Source: JBFHER01 sp041584055 (lineage in GTDB: Bacteria > Bacteroidota > Bacteroidia > Bacteroidales > UBA5342). From it: a stretch of DNA of 5,046 nt. Positions 1 through 5,046 of the stretch are shown here, one piece after another. A program made the translations under genes and the position numbers. Each line of letters starts with the position of its first letter. Position 1 is the first letter of the stretch. The DNA is taken from positions 1 to 5,046 of the forward strand of contig JBFHER010000289.1 of assembly GCA_041584055.1 (NCBI GenBank). The letters are read 5' to 3'. The notes under the pieces were generated by a model. The model saw nothing but the letters and a program-made list of their open reading frames with translations. It did not search any database and was not told the origin of the DNA.

Positions 1-810
1 AAATACATGCCCATTCGTAAGGTGCAGGACAATCCAATTTATGCAGGATTGGTGGAACAAATGGATGATGCCGTTGGTGAAGTTTTAAATATCCTTGATG
101 AATTAGGCCTGGCTGAGAATACCATTGTAGTATTTACCGGCGATAATGGAGGTGTTGCTGCCGGCGATAACTTTTCAACCAGTAATTTGCCGCTGCGAGC
201 AGGAAAAGGATATCAGTTTGAAGGAGGCATCAGAGAACCCTATTTTTTAAAAGTCCCTGGATTATCAAAGGCCGGTGAAAAAATCGATTACCCTGTAACG
301 GGAACTGATTTTTATCCTACTTTGTTAGAATTGGCTGGCGCCGAACTGCGACCGGGAGAGCACAACGATGGCATCAGTCTGGTTCCACTGTTAAAAGGCA
401 AATCACTTGCTGAACGGCCATTGATTTGGCATTTTCCGCACTACGGAAATCAGGGCGGAGAACCTTCGTCAATGATCAGACGGGGCGACTGGAAATTAAT
501 TCACTATTATGAAGATGACACGAAAGTGTTATATAATCTGGCTGAAGACATTGGTGAGACAACCGATCTTGCAGGAAAGTATCCTGAAAAAGTTGAAAGA
601 ATGGGCAAGGAACTATTTGAATACCTGAATGAAGTGGGTGCAAAATTTCCACAATTTGATCCTGAGTATAACGAAACGGCTCAAAAACAATATTTAGATA
701 ATCTTGAAAGTAAAAAAATGCCAGCACTCGAAAAAGATCGCTTGAACGTTTTATCAAGAGATTTTTCTCCAAACAAAGACTGGTGGGGAAGCAAAATAAC
801 CACCGACTAA
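1..810 (+). CDS. Type I (S1 family) sulfatase, C-terminal part, 5' end outside window
   Basis: This is the 3' part of an exported-type sulfatase that hydrolyses sulfate esters, probably on a polysaccharide. The frame is open from base 1 (K-Y before the first visible Met), so the ATG at 7 is internal and the gene begins upstream. 269 residues are visible, ending at TAA 808-810. Numbering from base 1, F-T-G-D48-N49-G-G carries the second pair of calcium ligands. L-P-L-R-A-G-K69-G-Y-Q-F-E-G-G-I-R78-E-P carries the catalytic lysine and the usual family signature. M-I-R-R-G-D-W-K-L-I and L-Y-N-L-A-E-D-I-G-E, which close the C-terminal subdomain, follow. The N-terminal Asp pair and the Cys/Ser formylglycine motif are not in the window, so maturation type cannot be judged. 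From memory, the segment from N-P-I-Y-A-G-L-V-E-Q-M-D-D to the E-G-G-I-R-E-P motif is typical of Bacteroidota polysaccharide sulfatases such as those grouped near S1_16; this subfamily is a guess. The family call is secure, the substrate is unknown. Confidence 0.93.
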   Translation, partial: KYMPIRKVQDNPIYAGLVEQMDDAVGEVLNILDELGLAENTIVVFTGDNGGVAAGDNFSTSNLPLRAGKGYQFEGGIREPYFLKVPGLSKAGEKIDYPVTGTDFYPTLLELAGAELRPGEHNDGISLVPLLKGKSLAERPLIWHFPHYGNQGGEPSSMIRRGDWKLIHYYEDDTKVLYNLAEDIGETTDLAGKYPEKVERMGKELFEYLNEVGAKFPQFDPEYNETAQKQYLDNLESKKMPALEKDRLNVLSRDFSPNKDWWGSKITTD

Positions 811-887
811 AAGGATGATTGTATTGCAGTGACTTTTGCAAATGGAAAGTGGATTAAAAGGATAAAGGATCCTTAAAATAACAAGCA

Positions 888-1028
888 ATGATTGTCTTAA
901 AGAGATTGTTTGGAATTGGATTATTCTTTATGCCGATCACCGCAAGGAGTCAGGCGGCGCAGAAAACTTTTACTGTCAACGATTTAAGCTCAGTCACAAT
1001 GTTATTTGTAAAGTGGTTAAAAACATAA
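888..1028 (+). pseudogene. Signal-peptide-only ORF, probable N-terminal remnant of a lost secreted protein
   Basis: The ATG at 888, preceded by an A-rich leader, opens a 46-codon frame ending at TAA 1026-1028. The N-terminus has basic residues (V-L-K-R), a hydrophobic core (L-F-G-I-G-L-F-F-M-P-I) and a polar end T-A-R-S-Q-A-A-Q that suits signal peptidase I. About 20 residues (K-T-F-T-V-N-D-L-S-S onward) follow before the stop. The frame therefore has an export signal and almost no mature protein. Together with the sulfatase-like tail some 50-160 bases downstream, this suggests a secreted-enzyme gene that lost its middle, or the remains of two genes. A genuine small secreted peptide is the alternative. 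I do not recognise the post-signal residues, and they do not match the usual sulfatase start (P-N-I-hydrophobic-D). Confidence 0.4.
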
Positions 1029-1079
1029 TAAATAATACACTTTTACTTTTTAAAATAAATGATGATCTTTAACGGAGAA

Positions 1080-1190
1080 ATGAATATGGCAGCTGGAAAT
1101 ATAGCCAAGGATGACGGTTAAAAGCTTTTTTAGATGCCTGGTACAGAAATATTGCCAGCTCCCAATCCAAATGATACCTTGTCAGAATAA
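1080..1190 (+). pseudogene. Frameshifted C-terminal remnant of an S1-type sulfatase
   Basis: Three consecutive plus-strand frame segments join into a plausible sulfatase tail. The first, with codons starting at 1080, reads M-N-M-A-A-G-N-I-A-K-D-D up to about 1115. The second is RLKAFLDA at 1115-1138. The third is GTEILPAPNPNDTLSE at 1140-1187, followed by TAA 1188-1190. Removing base 1139 alone joins the second and third segments as LKAFLDA-GTEILPAPNPN. Sulfatases commonly end with an N-L-A-x-D turn, then a helix L-x-x-[YFW]-L, then a G-A-x-x-P-x-P-N-P strand. The intact sulfatase at 1-810 shows the equivalent D-L-A-G-K, then L-F-E-Y-L-N-E-V-G-A-K-F-P. The two frame breaks and the missing bulk of the gene make it a remnant. 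It ends 8 bases before the GH36 start codon. The piece is short and the match is from memory and the neighbouring gene only, so the call is moderate. Confidence 0.42.
1087..1164. repeat. Imperfect inverted repeat, 16-base arms, upstream of GH36 gene
   Basis: The left arm at 1087-1102 (TGGCAGCTGGAAATAT) and the right arm at 1149-1164 (ATATTGCCAGCTCCCA) are reverse complements at 14 of 16 positions, with 46 bases between them. On RNA this would form a long-looped stem ending 34 bases before the GH36 ATG. It lies inside the sulfatase-tail remnant, so it could be a chance by-product of that sequence. It could also be a leader hairpin or the ends of a very small insertion. No T-run follows it, which argues against a terminator. 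Confidence 0.3.
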
Positions 1191-1198
1191 AAAATACA

Positions 1199-3385
1199 AT
1201 GAAAAAAATTATCTACGTCATATTAATATTTGCAACTGTATGTGTTGAAGGAAAACTTTCCGCTCAATTGATCCACATTCATTCTGAACAGAATTCGCTG
1301 ATATTTCAGATTTCTAAGGACAAAAAACTGTATCAATCACATTACGGCGAGAAAATCCAAAATACGCAGGGACTGGATAAAATGAAGGTGTTGTTTAATG
1401 AAGCCTATCCCAGTTTTGGGAATGGAAGCTCCGATGAAGTAGCGTTAATGGCTACACATGACGATGGGACCATGGCTACTGATCTGTATTATGTGTCGCA
1501 TGAACAAAAAACCAAAGACAATGTACAATCAACAGTCATTCATTTAAAAGATCAAAAAAAGGAGTTCTTTGTTGACCTGCACTTCAATGCTTACATCAGG
1601 GAAAACGTCATTGAACAATGGACAAGCATCTACCACACGGAAAATAAAGAGGTAAGCCTTTCGCAGTTTGCATCATCTGCAATAGGTTTTAAAGCACCCG
1701 AATATTTCCTGACTCACTTTTACGGAAGTCATCAAAAAGAGATGATGCTCATAGAAGAGCGTTTGACCAATGGCGTAAAAACAATTGAAACCAAAAGGGG
1801 AGTCCGGACTACAGAGTACGAAAACCCTGCTTTCATGCTTTCGCTAAACGGCACAGCGAAGGAACACAGTGGTGAAGTAATTGCAGGAGCACTGGCCTGG
1901 ACAGGTAATTTTCGCCTGGCATTTCAGATAGATGATCAGGAACGTTGCCAGATGATTGCGGGGATAAATCCCTTTGCTTCCGATTACACAATTAAGTCCG
2001 GTGATAAATTTGAAACGCCGGGAATGATTCTAACCTACAGTAACGAAGGAAAAAACAGGGCATCGATCAACCTGCATCGCTGGGCACGAAAATATAATCT
2101 CCGAGCTGGTGATCAGGAAAGGTTGATAGTATTAAACAGTTGGGAAGGAGCATACTTTTCCTTTGATGCCGACAGACTTAAGTCGATGATGGATGGTGCA
2201 GCAGAAATGGGTGTTGAAATATTTGTGCTGGATGATGGATGGTTTGGCAATAAATACCCTCGAAACAATGCATCGGCTGGCCTGGGCGACTGGCAGGTAA
2301 ACAAAGAGAAACTTCCTGAAGGAATTGACGACCTAATTGACCATGCAGCATCGAAGGGCATGCAATTTGGAATATGGGTTGAGCCTGAAATGGTAAATCC
2401 CAAAAGCGAATTGGCAGAGAATCATCCCAACTGGATTGTTCAGCGAATGAATGATCGCAAAGAACTTCTGGAACGAAATCAGCTATTACTTGACTTATCC
2501 AATCCGGAAGTTCAGGAATTTGTATTCCAGGCAGTAGATAATATATTAAGTTCTCATCCACGAATTGCTTATGTAAAATGGGATGCCAACAGGCATGTGC
2601 AGAACTTTGGGTCAACTTATCTGGCACAGCAATCGCACTTTTTTATCGATTATACCAAAGGACTGGAAAAAGTCTTAAAACGACTGGAGGAAAAATATCC
2701 ATCGACCATCTTTCAGGCCTGTGCTTCGGGTGGAGGACGTGTTGACTTTGGATCCATGAAATACACCCATGAGTTTTGGGCCAGTGATGATACAGATCCA
2801 TTTCAACGCTTATTTATCCAGTGGGGAACAAACCATTTTTACCCGCCAATTGCCATGGCGGCCCATGTAACCAAGTCTCCAAACCACCAGACAAAAAGGG
2901 AAACGTCCCTTAAATTTAGGTTTGATATGGCCATGGGAGGCCGTTTGGGCCTGGAATTACGACCTGACGACCTTGAGGAAAAGGAGGTAGCTTTTGCAAA
3001 AGATGCCATTGCACTTTATAAAGAGATACGCCCCATCGTTCAATTTGGCGATCTTTATCGCTTGCTTTCTCCTTACGACGATGACGGTTATGCAGCCATC
3101 AATTACGTCACGGAAAACAAAGATGAAGCCTTGCTTATGGTTTACAGTCATGGTCATCATCGCCGTTACGAAAGGAACTTTGTGAAAATGAAGGGACTAA
3201 ATCCTGAGGCTGTCTATCGTGTGAAAGAAATTAACAAGGCAGACCAGAAGGCACACATTAGCTTCGACGATCAATTGGTATCAGGAGAGGTGCTTTTGAA
3301 TCGTGGTATCATGGTTGACCTGCGTCGACCACTTGAGAGTGCCATTTTCAAATTAACCGAAATGGACAAGCAATCGAAGCGATAG
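1199..3385 (+). CDS. GH36 alpha-galactosidase, secreted
   Basis: This 728-residue retaining exo-glycosidase is expected to release terminal alpha-linked galactose. Residues 1-22 form a signal peptide (basic M-K-K, a hydrophobic stretch, and K-L-S-A before Q23), so the enzyme should act in the periplasm or outside the cell. There is an N-terminal beta-supersandwich (about 25-300), a (beta/alpha)8 barrel (about 305-620), and a C-terminal beta domain. Family landmarks are W315-E-G-A-Y-F, D345-D346-G-W-F-G (galactose-binding aspartates), G-D-W-Q-V-N and W393-V-E-P-E-M-V-N. Also present are K460-W-D462-A-N-R (nucleophile D462), C508-A-S-G-G-G-R514, and S-D530-D-T-D (probable acid/base D530). All key residues are intact, and the length fits the roughly 720-740-residue bacterial group. 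The ATG at 1199 is chosen because the signal peptide starts there. It follows an AT-rich leader without Shine-Dalgarno, as is common in Bacteroidota. GH36 also includes alpha-N-acetylgalactosaminidases, which cannot be excluded. Its sulfatase neighbours suggest a desulfated galactan or similar glycan as substrate. Confidence 0.95.
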   Translation: MKKIIYVILIFATVCVEGKLSAQLIHIHSEQNSLIFQISKDKKLYQSHYGEKIQNTQGLDKMKVLFNEAYPSFGNGSSDEVALMATHDDGTMATDLYYVSHEQKTKDNVQSTVIHLKDQKKEFFVDLHFNAYIRENVIEQWTSIYHTENKEVSLSQFASSAIGFKAPEYFLTHFYGSHQKEMMLIEERLTNGVKTIETKRGVRTTEYENPAFMLSLNGTAKEHSGEVIAGALAWTGNFRLAFQIDDQERCQMIAGINPFASDYTIKSGDKFETPGMILTYSNEGKNRASINLHRWARKYNLRAGDQERLIVLNSWEGAYFSFDADRLKSMMDGAAEMGVEIFVLDDGWFGNKYPRNNASAGLGDWQVNKEKLPEGIDDLIDHAASKGMQFGIWVEPEMVNPKSELAENHPNWIVQRMNDRKELLERNQLLLDLSNPEVQEFVFQAVDNILSSHPRIAYVKWDANRHVQNFGSTYLAQQSHFFIDYTKGLEKVLKRLEEKYPSTIFQACASGGGRVDFGSMKYTHEFWASDDTDPFQRLFIQWGTNHFYPPIAMAAHVTKSPNHQTKRETSLKFRFDMAMGGRLGLELRPDDLEEKEVAFAKDAIALYKEIRPIVQFGDLYRLLSPYDDDGYAAINYVTENKDEALLMVYSHGHHRRYERNFVKMKGLNPEAVYRVKEINKADQKAHISFDDQLVSGEVLLNRGIMVDLRRPLESAIFKLTEMDKQSKR

Positions 3386-3600
3386 AAGCATGCAGAATGT
3401 ACTAATCAATTCTAAGCCTGGGTTGTATTTTAGTTCTGATGGCTTGCTCTCAGAATATATCGAAGGATGCAAAAGAGGTTTAAAATACTAGCATTTCTGG
3501 GTTACAGTTGAACCTTGAGGAATGAAGCGAATGGTCAGTGACCAAAGAGTGCCTCCTTTTAAAAACATACAGCATAAAGAATAAAGTAATAAATAATCAT
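3386..3600. other. Intergenic gap of 215 bases between GH36 gene and second sulfatase
   Basis: The gap holds the lipoprotein-signal remnant in its first half and an A/T-rich leader (about 3557-3600) directly before the sulfatase ATG. No Shine-Dalgarno-like purine block is present near the start, as expected for Bacteroidota. A short GGTCA-G-TGACC palindrome at 3533-3543 has a one-base centre and no following T-run, so it is not a terminator. No clear promoter was seen. Gap length leaves open either a co-transcribed operon with debris or a separate promoter. Confidence 0.5.
3406..3525 (+). pseudogene. Start-less lipoprotein signal sequence, remnant of a lost lipoprotein gene
   Basis: Between in-frame stops at 3403-3405 and 3481-3483 the frame reads a classic lipoprotein signal: L-G-C-I-L-V-L-M-A-C-S-Q, with lipobox L-M-A-C (Cys codon at 3445-3447). 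This is followed by the polar N-I-S-K-D-A-K-E-V. There is no start codon in this frame upstream of the hydrophobic core. An ATG at 3390 in another frame (M-Q-N-V-L-I-N-S) could be the original start, separated by a one-base shift. After TAA 3481 the same frame continues N-T-S-I-S-G-L-Q-L-N-L-E-E to a TGA at 3523-3525. Missing start, frameshift and stops suggest the decayed 5' end of a surface lipoprotein gene lying between the GH36 gene and the next sulfatase. The product family is not recognisable. Confidence 0.4.
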
Positions 3601-5046
3601 ATGAAACTAAAAAATAAGCCAGTGTTACGGCATTTAAAAGTTCTTATACTTCTTTTATTTTGCTGTCATCTTTTGAAAATAAGTGCTCAGGATAAACCTA
3701 ATATCCTGGTCATTTGTACCGATCAGCAGCACCCTGCAATTTCCGGTTTTAGAGGGAATTCGGTCGTTAAAACACCAAATCTTGATGCATTGGCAGAGGC
3801 TGGGATGCACTTCACACGATGCTATGTTTCATCTCCTGTATGTGGCCCTAGTCGAGCTGCATACATGTTTGGGAAGCACGTATATCAGCTGGAAAACTGG
3901 TATAACGGAAAGGCATGGCCGGAGGACGAGCTTACCTGGGCTATCAGGCTTACCAACAGCGGATATTACTCAGCTCACTTTGGTAAAATGGATTCGCCCG
4001 GCTTGTATGGAAAACTAGGTTTTACAGAAGAGTGGCATTCGGCAAAACGGCCTGTAAGAAAAGTTGAAGGGGCAGATGTGCGATTCCTGCCAGAAATCCC
4101 TCGCAATGCAAAAGGGCACCTTGCTGTTAAAACATTCAAAATTGAAGATTATAAAACGAAAAAGTATGAAGCGGGTGGGAATGGACAGTATGGAAAAGAT
4201 CGCCCGACAACGGACTGGGCACTGAGATTTTTAGAGGAACGAAAAGAGGATGGGAAGCCATGGATGCTTCATGTGGGTTATCTGATGCCCCACTGGCCTT
4301 TTACGCTGCCACAAAAATACTTTGATATGTATGCCGACGTGGATATTCCAATGCCGTATGATGCCCGGTTCCCGAACAAAGATATGCACCCTGCCTTGCA
4401 GCATTTTCAAAAATGGGACGGACTTGATGTTGCACCTGACCAGGAGAGTCTTAAAAATGCGCTTCGGGCATATTACGGAATGGTAACTTGTGTTGATGAT
4501 ATGATTGGTGAGCTCATAAACGAACTTAAAAAAAGTGGAATGTATGAGAATACTTACATTATCTTTACCTCAGACCATGGCGACAATCTGGGCGAACATG
4601 GGATGATAGGAAACAAACACACACCCATGGAAGGTTCTGTGGCTGTTCCGTTGGTTGTTTGTGGTCCGAAAGTGACAGCCGGAAAGAAAGTGGAAATGCC
4701 TGTTGCCCTTGTTGATTTGTATCCCACAATTCTGGACATGGCAGGCATTGATCATCACAATTCTGATATGCCGGGGAAAAACCTGTTGCCGGTTTTGCAG
4801 GGAAAAGAGGAGGCTACAGATCGCACTGTATTCTCCGAGTGGCATGGGACAGGATTCCAGGGAGCCTGGTACATGCTTGTAAATAAAAAGTACAAATATA
4901 TTTACTATGAGCGCGAAAGGCCCAGCTTATTCGACATGGAGGACGATCCAAAAGAATTGAATGACCTCGCCCTTGATCCATCCTATGGAAAAACCATAAA
5001 GATGTTTGAGGCCAGGCTAAACGAGATGCTCGATCCTGTTGAAACA
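3601..5046 (+). CDS. Cys-type S1 sulfatase, secreted, arylsulfatase K-like active site; 3' end outside window
   Basis: The frame is open from ATG 3601 to the window end (482 codons). Residues 1-30 form a signal peptide: basic start, core L-K-V-L-I-L-L-L-F, then K-I-S-A-Q. The mature part begins D-K-P-N-I-L-V-I-C-T-D41-Q-Q-H, where D41 is the first metal ligand. C81-G-P-S-R85 is the Cys-type formylglycine motif, which needs a formylglycine-generating or anSME-type enzyme encoded elsewhere. F-G-K129-M-D131 keeps the active-site lysine but has Asp where many sulfatases have His (G-K-x-H). H231 in M-P-H-W-P-F, D325-H326 in T-S-D-H-G-D, and K339 in G-N-K-H complete the pocket. The end L-F-D-M-E-D-D-P-K-E-L-N-D-L-A is the usual C-terminal element, so probably only tens of residues are missing. 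From memory, F-G-K-x-D together with S-P-x-C-x-P-S-R-A-A and M-x-E-x-S-x-x-V-P-L resembles arylsulfatase K, a glucuronate-2-sulfatase. Uronate-sulfate specificity is therefore possible but unproven. The nearest upstream stop in frame is at 3523, and the signal peptide supports the ATG. Confidence 0.93.
   Translation, partial: MKLKNKPVLRHLKVLILLLFCCHLLKISAQDKPNILVICTDQQHPAISGFRGNSVVKTPNLDALAEAGMHFTRCYVSSPVCGPSRAAYMFGKHVYQLENWYNGKAWPEDELTWAIRLTNSGYYSAHFGKMDSPGLYGKLGFTEEWHSAKRPVRKVEGADVRFLPEIPRNAKGHLAVKTFKIEDYKTKKYEAGGNGQYGKDRPTTDWALRFLEERKEDGKPWMLHVGYLMPHWPFTLPQKYFDMYADVDIPMPYDARFPNKDMHPALQHFQKWDGLDVAPDQESLKNALRAYYGMVTCVDDMIGELINELKKSGMYENTYIIFTSDHGDNLGEHGMIGNKHTPMEGSVAVPLVVCGPKVTAGKKVEMPVALVDLYPTILDMAGIDHHNSDMPGKNLLPVLQGKEEATDRTVFSEWHGTGFQGAWYMLVNKKYKYIYYERERPSLFDMEDDPKELNDLALDPSYGKTIKMFEARLNEMLDPVET

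Larger units (their letters stand above)
811..1198. other. Intergenic gap of 388 bases with degraded coding remnants
   Basis: No intact gene of normal size lies here on either strand. The gap holds a 46-codon signal-peptide ORF (888-1028), an AT-rich leader-like stretch (about 1017-1058), and a frameshifted remnant resembling a sulfatase C-terminus (about 1080-1190). An imperfect inverted repeat (1087-1102 with 1149-1164) overlaps that remnant. No rho-independent terminator with a T-run follows the upstream sulfatase, and I found no match to the Bacteroidota -7 motif TAnnTTTG at a useful spacing. Whether the GH36 gene is transcribed from here or by read-through cannot be decided by eye. Confidence 0.6.

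Noticed and set aside
476..841. Antisense open frame of 121 codons over the first sulfatase's 3' end
   Set aside because: It opposes conserved sulfatase coding sequence, and its Phe/Leu/Cys-rich composition is typical of a reverse-strand shadow.
858..874. AAGGAT / ATCCTT hairpin with a 5-base loop as a terminator for the first sulfatase
   Set aside because: The stem is only six pairs and is followed by A-rich rather than T-rich sequence, so it does not resemble a rho-independent terminator.
811..876. In-frame continuation of 21 codons after the first sulfatase stop, ending at TAA 874-876
   Set aside because: It looks mildly protein-like (F-A-N-G-K-W-I-K-R), but the sulfatase already has a complete C-terminal region and there is no read-through signal. 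Such a short open run occurs easily by chance.
811..1198. Bacteroidota-type promoter (-33 TTTG, -7 TAnnTTTG) for the GH36 gene
   Set aside because: TTTG words occur (for example at 909-912), but none is paired at the right spacing with a TAnnTTTG match.
2178..2627. Antisense open frame of 149 codons within the GH36 gene, and a shorter one at 2113-2403
   Set aside because: They lie opposite the catalytic barrel of a well-supported gene, lack any recognisable motif and are typical antisense shadows.
3484..3600. TGA read as Trp (recoding) to join the gap frame to the second sulfatase
   Set aside because: None of the three clear genes uses an internal TGA, and the signal peptide begins at ATG 3601. 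Ordinary nonsense mutation in a remnant explains the stops better.
3683..4018. Plus-strand open frame of 111 codons inside the second sulfatase
   Set aside because: It is out of frame with the sulfatase motifs (T-D-Q-Q, C-G-P-S-R, F-G-K-M-D), which clearly occupy the real frame across the same bases.

Overview
The window looks like part of a polysaccharide utilisation locus from a Bacteroidota bacterium. It carries three large genes, all on the plus strand: the C-terminal part of a sulfatase (1-810), a complete secreted GH36 alpha-galactosidase (1199-3385), and a nearly complete second sulfatase (3601-5046, open at the window edge). The assignment to Bacteroidota rests on three things seen in the sequence: signal peptides ending in S-A-Q, AT-rich leaders without a Shine-Dalgarno motif before the ATGs, and co-directional sulfatase and glycosidase genes. 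No rRNA, tRNA, CRISPR array, transposase or convincing promoter or terminator was seen.

Layout: 1-810 is the metal-site and C-terminal half of a type I sulfatase whose formylglycine motif lies before the window. 811-1198 has no intact gene but holds coding debris. There is a 46-codon ORF that is little more than a signal peptide (888-1028). There is also a frameshifted stretch (about 1080-1190) that reads like the last 35-40 residues of another sulfatase and ends 8 bases before the next start codon. 1199-3385 is the GH36 enzyme with both catalytic aspartates. 3386-3600 again has no intact gene but contains a start-less lipoprotein signal sequence broken by stops. 3601-5046 is a Cys-type sulfatase with a signal peptide and a variant active site resembling the arylsulfatase K type.

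Inferred function: the enzymes are exported, and the two sulfatases would strip sulfate esters from a sulfated, alpha-galactose-containing glycan while the GH36 enzyme releases terminal alpha-galactosyl units. The two sulfatases belong to visibly different subtypes, so two different sulfate positions or sugars are probably attacked. Both need a formylglycine-generating enzyme encoded elsewhere.

No new system is evident. The most noteworthy signal is that both intergenic gaps appear to be scars of lost secreted genes, which suggests that this locus is being remodelled. The second sulfatase's active-site variant is also worth checking.
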